Assembly (NCBI RefSeq): GCF_014200455.1
Contig: NZ_JACHBW010000017.1
Location: 62,001-126,000 of the forward strand
Origin: Paraburkholderia bannensis
Lineage (GTDB): Bacteria; Pseudomonadota; Gammaproteobacteria; Burkholderiales; Burkholderiaceae
Length of the DNA: 64,000 bases
Direction of reading: 5' to 3'
In this document: in pieces, positions 8,005-15,443 of the stretch
Layout of the letters: each line of letters starts with the position of its first letter
How positions within the stretch are numbered: position 1 is the stretch's first letter
The notes under the pieces: model-generated
The model's database searches: none
What the model was told of the DNA's origin: nothing
The model's input: the letters and a program-made list of their open reading frames with translations, nothing else
Made by a program: the position numbers and the translations under genes

Positions 8005-8540
8005 GGCTTCGCACTCCTTCGGCTGATGCTTGCATCCGTCAGTTCCGCAACGAGAGCACAATGCCGCTTGATTTCTGCACTCAGGGTTTCGACACGCTCG
8101 ACCGTCACGCTTCGACTCGCATTTGGGTCCATGTTCAGAGTACGGGCGATCTGATTGAGGTTTCGCCCAATCGCTGCAAGTTGTCTGCTCGACTCGGCCA
8201 AGGCATCAACCTCGGTACGATTGAACTGTGGCTGCCGGAGCAATGTCGCCCGTATGAGCTTGACGATCCATTCCGTCCTTCGAAGGCCCTCCCCCGTAGC
8301 CGCTGCCGTGAGTAGCTGATGCTCTTCGAAGGTCAGTAAGACGTTCACCTGTGTCCCTGCGTTCCGCGACTTCCGAGTAGGCGGTAAAGCGGACTTCATC
8401 TCTTCGGTCTGCAACACCTTATCCAGCATCAGCCGTAGAAGTTGCGCTTCGCTCCGACAACCGTGGCGCTGCGCCGCCGCAGCAAACTTCAGCTTGGTTT
8501 CTCGCGACACACGCGCCCGGATCGTCTCGTACTCGTTCAT
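8001..8540 (-). CDS. mobC: MobC-like relaxosome protein
   Basis: A 179-aa accessory mobilization protein. The N terminus (NEYETIRARVSRETKLKFAA) looks like a ribbon-helix-helix DNA-binding domain. Residues around 125-150 contain SSRQLAAIGRNLNQIARTLN, the characteristic MobC signature (IGxNLNQIAR). It is coupled by ATGA overlaps both to the small gene upstream (8540-8537) and to the relaxase downstream (8004-8001). It would bind oriT and help the relaxase open the strands. Confidence 0.85.
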   Translation of the reverse strand: MNEYETIRARVSRETKLKFAAAAQRHGCRSEAQLLRLMLDKVLQTEEMKSALPPTRKSRNAGTQVNVLLTFEEHQLLTAAATGEGLRRTEWIVKLIRATLLRQPQFNRTEVDALAESSRQLAAIGRNLNQIARTLNMDPNASRSVTVERVETLSAEIKRHCALVAELTDASISRRSAKP

Positions 8541-8785
8541 GCCACGGCCCCGCCGCGTGCCCACTTTCTAGAAGAAAGTGTTTCCTGCCCTAGATCACAG
8601 GACACATTGCGACTTTCGTTGACGAAAGTTTTCGTCGATCTGTATTGCGCAATACACACTCGTATTGGGCACTGGGGCGCATCGTCGCGCTCCCGCGCGA
8701 CCATGTCGTAGTTGCTTGCAAAGGCGAGGGGTTCCCCCTCGATGGCGGCTCCCGCCGCTAGTCTGCATATTCGACGGTAGCTCAT
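8537..8785 (-). CDS. Small ORF overlapping the candidate oriT
   Basis: An 82-aa frame starting MSYRRICRLAAGAAIEGEPL. The ATG (8785) overlaps the stop of the membrane protein gene upstream and the stop (8537) overlaps the mobC start, both as ATGA junctions, which argues strongly that it is translated. It contains the peptide KTFVNES, also present as KTLVNES at the end of the gene at 6176-6460. The same DNA holds several inverted repeats and the candidate nic site, so its codon use may be constrained by oriT. No family was recognised. Confidence 0.5.
   Translation of the reverse strand: MSYRRICRLAAGAAIEGEPLAFASNYDMVARERDDAPQCPIRVCIAQYRSTKTFVNESRNVSCDLGQETLSSRKWARGGAVA
8562..8656 (+). other. 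oriT: Candidate origin of transfer (oriT)
   Basis: An 8-bp perfect inverted repeat with a 3-nt loop, CACTTTCT-AGA-AGAAAGTG (8562-8580), is followed immediately by TTTCCTGCCC. That matches the layout of MOBP origins, in which an inverted repeat is followed by a nic site of the form YATCCTG/Y; here the cut would be between 8587 and 8588. Further right are ACTTTCGT-TG-ACGAAAGT (8612-8629) and the 16-bp palindrome TGTATTGCGCAATACA (8641-8656). The region is directly upstream of mobC and the relaxase. Confidence 0.6.
8611..8632. repeat. 22-bp repeat, copy 2
   Basis: GACTTTCGTTGACGAAAGTTTT, 21 of 22 positions identical to 6193-6214. In this copy the inverted repeat is perfect (ACTTTCGT-TG-ACGAAAGT). 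It lies within the candidate oriT. Confidence 0.6.
8725..8756. repeat. Two adjacent hairpins upstream of oriT
   Basis: CGAGGGG-TTC-CCCCTCG (8725-8741) is followed by GGCGG-CTC-CCGCC (8744-8756). The second motif, GGCGGCTCCCGCCGC, also occurs in inverted orientation near 4546-4565. Their placement near the mobilization genes suggests structural or protein-binding elements, but they also lie in a coding frame. Confidence 0.4.
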
Positions 8786-9060
8786 TGCACACCTCGAATG
8801 CCTTCGCCACACCCCGCTAAAAAGCCCAAAACCGCGTCGTAAACATAGGTGAGCGCCAGCGCACCGGTCCCAACTGTCGCCATCAGCAATTGATTGCGAA
8901 CCGGCACGGGATACGGGATAACAAGCGTCGCGGCGAGAACGAAAAGCGATGCACCGGACAGCAGCAATAGCGGCCATCTCACGATAGGGCGAACCCAGCT
9001 GAGCCCGAGAAGAGCGCACATGAGCAAAATTGCAACGGCCGTCAAAATTGTTCTACGCAT
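8782..9060 (-). CDS. Small membrane protein of the element backbone
   Basis: A 92-aa protein with three hydrophobic segments (about residues 4-22, 27-46 and 55-80). The ATG at 9060 has a good GAGGAGG site and overlaps the end of the upstream replication-type gene by 8 nt. Its stop overlaps the next start as ATGA. It belongs to the coupled mobilization operon. No function was recognised. Confidence 0.65.
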   Translation of the reverse strand: MRRTILTAVAILLMCALLGLSWVRPIVRWPLLLLSGASLFVLAATLVIPYPVPVRNQLLMATVGTGALALTYVYDAVLGFLAGCGEGIRGVQ

Positions 9061-10003
9061 GCCTGCCTCCTCGCTTCTGTTGGGCGATCCGTTTGATCGC
9101 ATCTAGCGCCGGTCGAGCAACCTGTGGATCACTGCGGGAAGCCTCCATCCGTCGCAGCGACTCAAGACATTGCTGCTCCTGTAGTTCGCGACGCTCTTTG
9201 ATGCGCACTGCCCCAAGCGGAACAAAGCATCCTTCGTCGAACTTCTTCAGGACAGCACAAAACCATCTGAAGGGCGTCGTCCGAATGACCCTGTTCTCAA
9301 TTACATCCGCCAACTCGTCCAGCAGTTCCTGCGCTCGATAGCCTTCCACATCTGTGCGCCGGCCTAGGAGGTCCTCGATGGCCGCTCGTTCGACCGGCGA
9401 CAACCGTCGGGGAAAAATCAAATCGCGCGTGCTGCGTATGCGCTCGGTGCTTCCGAGCTCACCTCGCATTTCGTCACCACAACAACCAACGTCTTTCGCT
9501 GTAGTGGTTGTAGTAGTGGTATTAACTGACTTTGGTATCTCTTTGCTTGGTAAACCTTTATGACCGTTTGCGCCGGCGCCGGCCGAGCCGTGCACGGGGT
9601 CACCGGAGTTGGCACGACCGGAGCCGGAAAATCCGGCTATGGTGTTCGTCGCAGGCGGAGTTGGCGGCTCCGGGTTGAACTCTATGTTCCACACCCACTT
9701 TCCTCCTGCCCCCTGCCGCTTTTCGCGGATCAGATAGCCGGCAGCTTCGAGCTCGCTAGCCATTCGCTGCCAACGGTCCTTGCGGACCTGCAACCGAATT
9801 TGAAGCGCTTGCACACTAACCTGCCATCCCGCTGGCTTCACAGCGAGCCACGCGGCAACAGCGCGACTGTCGAGCGCCAAACGCTCGTCTTCTAGCAATG
9901 CTTCAGGAACTGATCCCCATCGTGTTCGATGCGTTACGCGAACAACTCCCCCCGCGTGATGGGGAAAGGCCGATCGATCTCGTACCGTTGTGGATGCCGT
10001 CAC
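9053..10003 (-). CDS. HTH replication-initiation-like protein
   Basis: A 316-aa protein. The N-terminal ~110 aa (LDSRAVAAWLAVKPAGWQVSVQAL to RMASELEAAGYLIREKR) form a winged helix-turn-helix typical of replication-type proteins of phages and integrative elements. A Pro/Gly/Thr-rich linker follows, including a run of Thr residues near 165. A basic helical C-terminal domain follows (~190-316). GTG 10003 overlaps the stop of the upstream gene as GTGA. It probably initiates or controls replication of the excised element; a purely regulatory role is possible. Confidence 0.6.
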   Translation of the reverse strand: MTASTTVRDRSAFPHHAGGVVRVTHRTRWGSVPEALLEDERLALDSRAVAAWLAVKPAGWQVSVQALQIRLQVRKDRWQRMASELEAAGYLIREKRQGAGGKWVWNIEFNPEPPTPPATNTIAGFSGSGRANSGDPVHGSAGAGANGHKGLPSKEIPKSVNTTTTTTTAKDVGCCGDEMRGELGSTERIRSTRDLIFPRRLSPVERAAIEDLLGRRTDVEGYRAQELLDELADVIENRVIRTTPFRWFCAVLKKFDEGCFVPLGAVRIKERRELQEQQCLESLRRMEASRSDPQVARPALDAIKRIAQQKRGGRHA

Positions 10004-10227
10004 AGGGAGAACCCTTGTTCAAGGCACCGCTGCTGAAGGAGTGCGACGTTGATCAGGCTGTACTTGCCGACACTTACCGTCGGCAAGTAACCCTTGTTGC
10101 AGAACCCGACGATAACGCCGACCGGTAGGCCGATTGCTGCGGCAAAGGCCTCGCGAGACATCATCGGAACCGGTGGTAGCACCGGTGGACTCGACGCGCT
10201 CTTTGCCACTTCGTTCATTGACGGCAT
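10000..10227 (-). CDS. Small AlpA/excisionase-like DNA-binding protein
   Basis: A 75-aa protein. MSREAFAAAIGLPVGVIVGF followed by CNKGYLPTVSVGKYSLIN fits a small winged HTH of the AlpA/MerR type used as excisionases or activators. ATG 10227 was chosen because AAGGAGTGATT lies just upstream. It is the first gene of the minus-strand backbone operon and is divergent from the repressor-like gene, the position expected for the early activator or excision factor. Its stop overlaps the next start. Confidence 0.65.
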   Translation of the reverse strand: MPSMNEVAKSASSPPVLPPVPMMSREAFAAAIGLPVGVIVGFCNKGYLPTVSVGKYSLINVALLQQRCLEQGFSL

Positions 10228-10242
10228 AATCACTCCTTGGAG

Positions 10243-10282
10243 AATCACCAGCGATAGTGGTAAATTGCCACTGTTAGTGATT
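10243..10282. promoter_or_regulatory. Candidate operator between divergent control genes
   Basis: A nested inverted repeat is present: AATCAC (10243-10248) with GTGATT (10277-10282), and inside it AGTGG-TAAATTG-CCACT (10256-10272). The two half-sites, CCACTATCGCTGGT on the minus strand and CCACTGTTAGTGAT on the plus strand, agree at 9 of 14 positions. Placement between the small DNA-binding gene and the repressor-like gene is what a lysogeny-type switch would need. Confidence 0.5.
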
Positions 10283-10314
10283 TATAGTCACGGAACGATT
10301 TCTTGTCAACGGTC

Positions 10315-11010
10315 ATGCTCATGCACCCCATAGCCACGCGGATGAAAGCGATCATCGAAGCTGAGACGGACAACCGGCGACGCTACAAGGAGCTGGAGGA
10401 AATCTCGAATGTTCATCCAGACACATGGAAGTCGTTTTGGTACGGGAAGCAGCGTCCCACCGCCGAAATGATTGAGGCAGTAAGCCAGCGATGGCCGCAA
10501 TACGCCTTTTGGCTTGTAACCGGCATCACCGATCCCGAGCGGAACCATATCGCACCGGCGTCGGCCGCAAGCGGGTACCCAGTTATGCGAGGGGTCGAAC
10601 AGGCGTGGGCAACCCGCGAGTTTCGGTATCTGATCGCAGCGAGCAACAACGAGCCGACCGACGACGTTGAAAGAACTTCGCGCCGGCGACAAATCCAAGA
10701 CGCGGCTCTTCAAGCTATGGAGAAAGTGATATCGCCAGCGGCAAACGTTTCGTATGAAAAGGCGATGCGTGTGCTTGGTGAGTCCGGCCAGCACGATTTC
10801 TATCCACTGGCTCTTGATCCTGAATATCTAGCCATCCGAAAGGCTCGACGAGACACCGAGGATCAACTCCGGAAGGACGGCTTCAGTTGGTTCGATAACG
10901 TCCTCGTGTCCGCGAAGATCGACAAGCGGCTGCTCCAAAATCCGAAGGCGCTGCTTAGCAAGGTCTTCGGCACATTGTTCGCTCGACAAGATGACCATCA
11001 AGAAGACTAA
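10315..11010 (+). CDS. Repressor-like HTH protein
   Basis: About 231 aa. Residues ~10-60 (RRYKELEEISNVHPDTWKSF, then WYGKQRPTAEMIEAVSQRWP) resemble a lambda-repressor-like HTH in which the target is bound by the helix around HPDTWKSFW. The C-terminal part shows no recognisable peptidase motif. ATG 10315 was chosen, though TTG 10303 and ATG 10321 are possible and no strong ribosome binding site is visible. It overlaps the integrase start by 20 nt, so the two are probably co-expressed and control integration and maintenance. Confidence 0.6.
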   Translation: MLMHPIATRMKAIIEAETDNRRRYKELEEISNVHPDTWKSFWYGKQRPTAEMIEAVSQRWPQYAFWLVTGITDPERNHIAPASAASGYPVMRGVEQAWATREFRYLIAASNNEPTDDVERTSRRRQIQDAALQAMEKVISPAANVSYEKAMRVLGESGQHDFYPLALDPEYLAIRKARRDTEDQLRKDGFSWFDNVLVSAKIDKRLLQNPKALLSKVFGTLFARQDDHQED

Positions 11011-12034
11011 GGGCGGCTGGCTCGTTGATATCCAGCCTGGCGGCCGTGGAGGAAAGCGCTACCGGAAAACGCTCAAGACACAAGCCGAAGCGAAGGCATA
11101 CGAAGCATGGCTCACGGCGAAGGTTGCTCAAGCACCCGAGTGGGTACCTGCCCCCAAGGACTCTCGGCGGCTGTCGGAACTCATCGAGCTGTGGAATCTC
11201 CATCACGGAATGCAGTTGCGACATACTCGCACGTACCCAACGCTCCAGCGCATGTGCGCTGCGCTAGGTAATCCGCTAGCGACAGCATTCAACGCTGACG
11301 ACTTTGCGTCTTATCGTGCGTCCAGGATTGCCGAGGGCGTAACACCAAACACGGTCAATCGCGAGCATGCCTATCTGAGAGCGGTCTTCAATGAGCTTGC
11401 TCGGCTCGGTCATTGGCAGGCGGCGAACCCGCTCGCACGCCTCCGTCAGTTTCGAATTGCTGAACGGGAGCTATCCTTTCTAACGTCGGATCAAATCGAA
11501 GCGTTGCTGATCGCCCTCGGTCAGCGAAAAAGAAAAGACGCACTGTTGATTACCAAGCTGTGCTTAGCGACGGGGGCTCGTTGGAGCGAAGCTGAGTGCC
11601 TGCGAGTACAGCAACTGCGAGGGAACGCAGTCCACTATACGCAGACGAAGACTGACAAGAACCGCTCCGTGCCTATCGACGCGACACTGGCTGAAGAGAT
11701 ACTCGTGTTTCGGGCGTCGAAGACGAAGGACCTAGGCGATCGTATCTTTGAAAGCTCTGCAGGGGCTTTCCGCATGGGAGTGCGCGACGCACACATTGAC
11801 CTACCGAACGGGCAGCTTACCCACGTGCTCCGCCACACCTTCGCTAGTCATTTTATGATGAATGGTGGGAATATTTTGACCTTGCAGCGCATTCTTGGTC
11901 ATTCCAGTCTCCAAATGACGATGCGTTACTCTCATCTTGCGCCCGAGCATTTACTAGAAGCCAAACAACTCAATCCTTTAGCCCAATTGAATCGCAGTAA
12001 CAAGAGACCCGAGCAACGATCGAACCTCGGCTGA
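10991..12034 (+). CDS. int: Tyrosine recombinase (integrase)
   Basis: A 347-aa phage-type integrase. A short N-terminal arm-binding segment (TKGGWLVDIQPGGRGGKRYRK) is followed by a core-binding domain (~60-150) and the catalytic domain. Catalytic residues visible are R197 (TGARWSEA), H278 and R281 (HVLRH), H304 (LGHSS) and the nucleophile Y313 (MRYSHL). It overlaps the repressor-like gene by 20 nt and points towards the tRNA-Thr gene, the presumed attachment site. The catalytic set is complete, so it is likely active. Confidence 0.9.
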   Translation: MTIKKTKGGWLVDIQPGGRGGKRYRKTLKTQAEAKAYEAWLTAKVAQAPEWVPAPKDSRRLSELIELWNLHHGMQLRHTRTYPTLQRMCAALGNPLATAFNADDFASYRASRIAEGVTPNTVNREHAYLRAVFNELARLGHWQAANPLARLRQFRIAERELSFLTSDQIEALLIALGQRKRKDALLITKLCLATGARWSEAECLRVQQLRGNAVHYTQTKTDKNRSVPIDATLAEEILVFRASKTKDLGDRIFESSAGAFRMGVRDAHIDLPNGQLTHVLRHTFASHFMMNGGNILTLQRILGHSSLQMTMRYSHLAPEHLLEAKQLNPLAQLNRSNKRPEQRSNLG

Positions 12035-12052
12035 CATAAAAATCAGATTACG

Positions 12053-12496
12053 TCACTTTGCTTCCGGCGGTTGGCTTAATTTCTTTTTCGCCGAATCCAA
12101 TTGACGTTGCACCTCTTTAAATTCTCGCCTTATCATAAAAAGTAATTGTTGCGCTTCCCGCGCATCATCATATTCAAATTTATCATCTAAATGATAATCA
12201 GCGCGAGTACGAAGCTCACGCATGTCACGTGCCTTCTGGCAAATAATTTTCAACCGACTATTGGAAATAGTCGGCTCCTTACAATGCCCCTCAAGACGTA
12301 GATACGCGCGCTCATGCATACCTTTATCTTTTCCCTCTTGCGTCGGAAGGGGATTGCAATGCTCCTCACCTGCTTGATCGCAAAGATGAAAAGCCACGTA
12401 ATAAAGGCGTCCGGTACCATTCCTCAGCTGGAGCTCGGAAGCATCCGCCTTGACGAGTTCTATCCCGTAGGCCGCCAAATCATCCAATGAGACCAT
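12053..12496 (-). CDS. HEPN-like small protein
   Basis: A 147-aa all-helical protein. RLYYVAFHLCDQ near residue 30, MHERAYLRL near 60 and MRELRTRADYHLDDKFEYDD near 92-111 fit the HEPN superfamily. An R-x5-H arrangement is present (R96 and H102), the motif of HEPN ribonucleases (Rx4-6H). It is third in an operon with a TIGR04255-like gene and a membrane-anchored gene, 6 nt after the second. It ends only 18 nt from the convergent integrase stop. If active it would be an RNase effector; non-catalytic HEPN proteins also exist. Confidence 0.6.
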   Translation of the reverse strand: MVSLDDLAAYGIELVKADASELQLRNGTGRLYYVAFHLCDQAGEEHCNPLPTQEGKDKGMHERAYLRLEGHCKEPTISNSRLKIICQKARDMRELRTRADYHLDDKFEYDDAREAQQLLFMIRREFKEVQRQLDSAKKKLSQPPEAK

Positions 12497-12502
12497 GTCA
12501 AT

Positions 12503-13051
12503 CTACGTGAGCGATCGAATGGAAATCGTCACCCTATCCGGAAACTTGTGATTTTCAAGGACATACTCGGTAGTGTCCCAGTCGAGGTCCATAGCTTCCT
12601 CAAAAGGAAGATTTACCAAAATCCGGATTGCGGCATAGGCAACACCCTCTTCCCTATCGGTAGATACTCTCGCTACAAGATCCGCAATAGAGATTGAGCG
12701 TGAATCCAAGTATGCCACTATATTTTTGTATAGTGGATACGCATGTCTCGTGTCGCCCCCAATTGCCGCAACTGCAGCCACAACTCGATCCCAGTGGGGC
12801 AGCCCAAAACCTTCTACGTTACCAACGCTGGTCGATATATTTGCGGCACCGATTATCGGAAGCGCATCGACCGCAAACAGTCCATCATAGTCGTCAATCA
12901 ACAAATTATGCGCGTGAACACTAGCTGCAGGCAATGCTTCACGATTCGGCATCGTGTGAGTCAAGTTGATCCCAGCAAGCATTGCCACACTCAGGATGCC
13001 GGCTAATGCGTGCCCACCTTTCGCCGTGAAGTTTGCTGATTGGTTATTCAT
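12503..13051 (-). CDS. Membrane-anchored protein of the HEPN operon
   Basis: A 182-aa protein with an N-terminal hydrophobic helix (about residues 12-30, GHALAGILSVAMLAGINLT) that acts as a signal anchor or signal peptide. The rest is mixed alpha/beta with a C-terminal acidic segment (FEEAMDLDWDTTEYVLENHK). ATG 13051 overlaps the upstream stop by 8 nt and was preferred to an earlier start. No family was recognised. Tight packing with its neighbours suggests a common function. Confidence 0.65.
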   Translation of the reverse strand: MNNQSANFTAKGGHALAGILSVAMLAGINLTHTMPNREALPAASVHAHNLLIDDYDGLFAVDALPIIGAANISTSVGNVEGFGLPHWDRVVAAVAAIGGDTRHAYPLYKNIVAYLDSRSISIADLVARVSTDREEGVAYAAIRILVNLPFEEAMDLDWDTTEYVLENHKFPDRVTISIRSLT

Positions 13052-13799
13052 ATATGGGATCGAGCTTGGCAACGAGGTCCTCGGTCAGCAACCCGAAAAA
13101 GACCTTCTTGTTAGATGCGTGAATTTCATCCGCAAGCTGTGGCAGCCGCTCCTTAAATTTAGCTGCAGGTTCTTCCTCGAATTCGTCGATGGTCGCCGTG
13201 TTTATGATAATTCCTTTAACTGCTCCACGATTGACAACCTGCGCATCCACGGAGTTGTTAATCATCACGTCGTGTACTAACCGCCCGTCTTGCAAGCGAG
13301 TAGTGATCGTTGTCCGTTCAATAGTAATCTCTTTACCCGCGATTCGCATGCCCAGGTCGAGCGCGCTGATGTCGCTTGCAATTATTGATTGCTCCACGAC
13401 ATCAATGTACCGAATGGAGCACTGAACGACGGAAGTGACCAAGCCAGAACCCAGCACGGCATCGAGGGCTGAAAGAATAGCGCTTCGGAACCCGCTCCAT
13501 CCTGAGTAAGGCAATTTGGCCCCTACGATCAGCGAGCGATCTCCGACATTGATGAAATATCTCCCAAATTCCAGCCTTACGAGTGGCTGGAAGGACAAAC
13601 CCGGCTGGGAATCACGAAACTCCTTGGGAACCGATCCCAAAGGCAGGCTCTGAACTGTTCGGTCGATACCTGGTATCGCAAACATGAGGAAACCGGGTAC
13701 GCTTGACGCCAAGGACGCCTCAGAAGGTGCGAAATGCACCTCAAAAAGTGCATCCACGAGCGGTTCTTTCCCGAGTCTCTTGGGTATTCTGGAAAGCAT
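13044..13799 (-). CDS. TIGR04255-like protein
   Basis: A 251-aa protein. The opening (LGKEPLVDALFEVHF), the central GRYFINVGDRSLIVGAKLPYSGW, and VQCSIRYIDVVE match my memory of the sporadically distributed TIGR04255 family of unknown function. ATG 13799 follows AGGACGCTTG. It is the first gene of a three-gene operon beside the integrase and tRNA, a typical cargo position. Family members occur patchily and often in mobile or defence-rich regions; function is unknown. Confidence 0.65.
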   Translation of the reverse strand: MLSRIPKRLGKEPLVDALFEVHFAPSEASLASSVPGFLMFAIPGIDRTVQSLPLGSVPKEFRDSQPGLSFQPLVRLEFGRYFINVGDRSLIVGAKLPYSGWSGFRSAILSALDAVLGSGLVTSVVQCSIRYIDVVEQSIIASDISALDLGMRIAGKEITIERTTITTRLQDGRLVHDVMINNSVDAQVVNRGAVKGIIINTATIDEFEEEPAAKFKERLPQLADEIHASNKKVFFGLLTEDLVAKLDPIYE

Positions 13800-14107
13800 C
13801 AAGCGTCCTGATCTTATCTAACTTGCGAACACTGTCACTGTGCTAGTGGCAAAATTTCCCAGGGCATGTCCTGCTTGCAACAAGTTGCGGAGCAAAGTTC
13901 TTGAATTCTAATAACGGCTCAACCTGAGCGAACTTTACACGAAGCAACTGTGTGGGATAACGGGAAAAACCCAAATTCGCAACAACCTGCAAACTGTTCG
14001 CAGGACAAGCGCCGGCCAGTTGCAGCACTTCCAGGCGCGCCGTTGACACCTGGTTGACAGTCAGATGTGAACAAGGGCTTACGATGATCGTAAGCCCTTG
14101 TTTTATA
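13800..14107. other. Non-coding end of the element
   Basis: No convincing gene is present. The stretch has several short inverted repeats: GCAAC-AA-GTTGC (13877-13888), GCTCA-ACC-TGAGC (13917-13929) and CCTGC-N9-GCAGG (13986-14004). It then reaches a long inverted repeat and the tRNA-Thr 3' end. It should hold the promoter of the TIGR04255-like operon and could carry integrase arm sites of the attachment region. Confidence 0.5.
14070..14102. terminator. Perfect 16-bp inverted repeat beside tRNA-Thr
   Basis: AACAAGGGCTTACGAT, one base, then ATCGTAAGCCCTTGTT, with TTGTTTT on the plus-strand side. It lies 5 nt beyond the 3' end of the minus-strand tRNA gene. It could end tRNA transcription or plus-strand readthrough from the element, or be an attachment-related structure. 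Confidence 0.6.
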
Positions 14108-14183
<76 letters not shown>

Positions 14184-14201
14184 GTAGCCCGTGATTCTAC
14201 T

Positions 14202-14711
14202 TCATTTCACGATCTTGAGGTGACCCTTACTGCTCTTTGCCGCACCTTCGTCGCCTTTTTCTGGAGCCGACGCTGCGGCAGCCGATGCTGCGGAGTCGTC
14301 CGCACTGGGCCCCTGAGGCTCGACCTGTGCGGGACCGCCTGGCACGTCTTCGTGCTCGTCCTGCGCCGAGGGCAGTACGTCGTTCGCATCGCCTGCCGGC
14401 GCTTCGACCGGGAACGCCATGCCCTGGCCATTCTCGCGCGCGTAGATCGCCAGCACGTTCGAGACCGGCACTTCGATCTTGTGCGACTTGCCGGAGAAAC
14501 GGGCGTTGAATTCGATCATCTCGTTGCCCATCTGCAGCTGGCTGGTGGCCTCGAAGCTGATGTTCAGGACGATCTCGCCGTCGCGCACGAACTGGCGCGG
14601 CACGCGCGTGCGGTTGTCGACCCGCACCGCGATATGCGGCGTGAAGCCGTTGTCGGTGCACCATTCGTACAGCGCGCGCAACAGATACGGCTTGGTGGAA
14701 ATCTCTTGCAT
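14202..14711 (-). CDS. sspB: ClpXP adaptor SspB
   Basis: A 169-aa adaptor that delivers ssrA-tagged proteins to ClpXP. The substrate-binding domain (residues 1-~110) opens with STKPYLLRALYEWCTDNGFTPH and contains VRDGEIVLNISFEAT. A low-complexity acidic linker follows, and the tail ends GHLKIVK, the ClpX-docking peptide seen in SspB proteins. ATG 14711 has GAGGATT upstream. It follows sspA in the same orientation and is presumably co-transcribed with it. Confidence 0.9.
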   Translation of the reverse strand: MQEISTKPYLLRALYEWCTDNGFTPHIAVRVDNRTRVPRQFVRDGEIVLNISFEATSQLQMGNEMIEFNARFSGKSHKIEVPVSNVLAIYARENGQGMAFPVEAPAGDANDVLPSAQDEHEDVPGGPAQVEPQGPSADDSAASAAAASAPEKGDEGAAKSSKGHLKIVK

Positions 14712-14787
14712 CAACAATCCTCAGAAGAGGCGGCGCGCAAGCCTCATGCACCCGCGCGCGCCTCCTGTTGCAACTGCCGCTGAAGGT

Positions 14788-15399
14788 TTAGCGGCGCATC
14801 ACCTTTTCCGAAGGCGTGAGCGCTTCGATGTAAGCCGGACGGCTGAAGATGCGTTCCGCGTACTTCATCAGCGGCGCGGCGTTCTTCGACAGTTCGATGC
14901 CGTAGTGATCCAGACGCCACAGCAGCGGCGCGATCGCGACGTCGAGCATCGAGAACTCTTCGCCCAGCATGTACTTGTTCTTGAGGAAGATCGGCGCGAG
15001 TTGCGTGAGACGATCGCGGATCGCCAGACGTGCCTTCTCGTGATTCTTCTCGGCAGCCTTGCCCTTCTCGTTTTCGAGCGTGCTCACGTGCACGAACAGT
15101 TCCTTCTCGAAGTTGAGCAGGAACAGGCGGGCGCGCGCGCGCTGGACCGGATCGGCCGGCATCAGCTGCGGGTGCGGGAAGCGCTCGTCGATGTACTCGT
15201 TGATGATGTTCGATTCGTACAGAATCAGGTCGCGCTCGACCAGAATCGGCACCTGACCATACGGATTCATCACAGCGATGTCTTCCGGTTTATTGAACAG
15301 GTCGACGTCGCGGATTTCGAAGTCCATGCCCTTTTCGAACAACACCAGCCGGCAGCGCTGGGAGAACGGGCAGGTAGTGCCGGAGTACAGAACCATCAT
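14788..15399 (-). CDS. sspA: Stringent starvation protein A
   Basis: A 203-aa glutathione S-transferase-fold protein that binds RNA polymerase. The N-terminal thioredoxin-like domain (MVLYSGTTCPFSQRCRLVLF, then YGQVPILVERDLILYESNII) and the helical C-terminal domain (~85-200) are complete. It lies 76 nt upstream of sspB and downstream of the cytochrome bc1 genes, the usual betaproteobacterial arrangement. Two Met codons stand at the start; either could be used. Confidence 0.92.
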   Translation of the reverse strand: MMVLYSGTTCPFSQRCRLVLFEKGMDFEIRDVDLFNKPEDIAVMNPYGQVPILVERDLILYESNIINEYIDERFPHPQLMPADPVQRARARLFLLNFEKELFVHVSTLENEKGKAAEKNHEKARLAIRDRLTQLAPIFLKNKYMLGEEFSMLDVAIAPLLWRLDHYGIELSKNAAPLMKYAERIFSRPAYIEALTPSEKVMRR

Positions 15400-15443
15400 G
15401 ATTTACATTTCCTCAATAAACCCAAAAGGCCAGCGGGCGCAAA

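Larger units (their letters stand above)
1..14107. mobile_element. Right part of an integrated mobilizable element at tRNA-Thr
   Basis: This stretch carries a tyrosine integrase, a repressor-like gene, a small DNA-binding protein, an HTH replication-type protein, MobC, a MOBP-like relaxase and a VirB6-like protein, and it stops at the 3' end of tRNA-Thr. To the right the gene content is ordinary core genome. No second copy of the tRNA 3' end was found in the window, so the left junction must lie before position 1. No complete type IV secretion system is visible, so it is either an integrative mobilizable element or the end of a larger conjugative element. Base composition is uneven and often less GC-rich than the core. 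Confidence 0.85.

Noticed and set aside
13843..14049. Open frame of 68 codons before the tRNA
   Set aside because: Starts at a GTG without a ribosome binding site and shows no recognisable protein features; the DNA is rich in short inverted repeats and better read as the non-coding end of the element.
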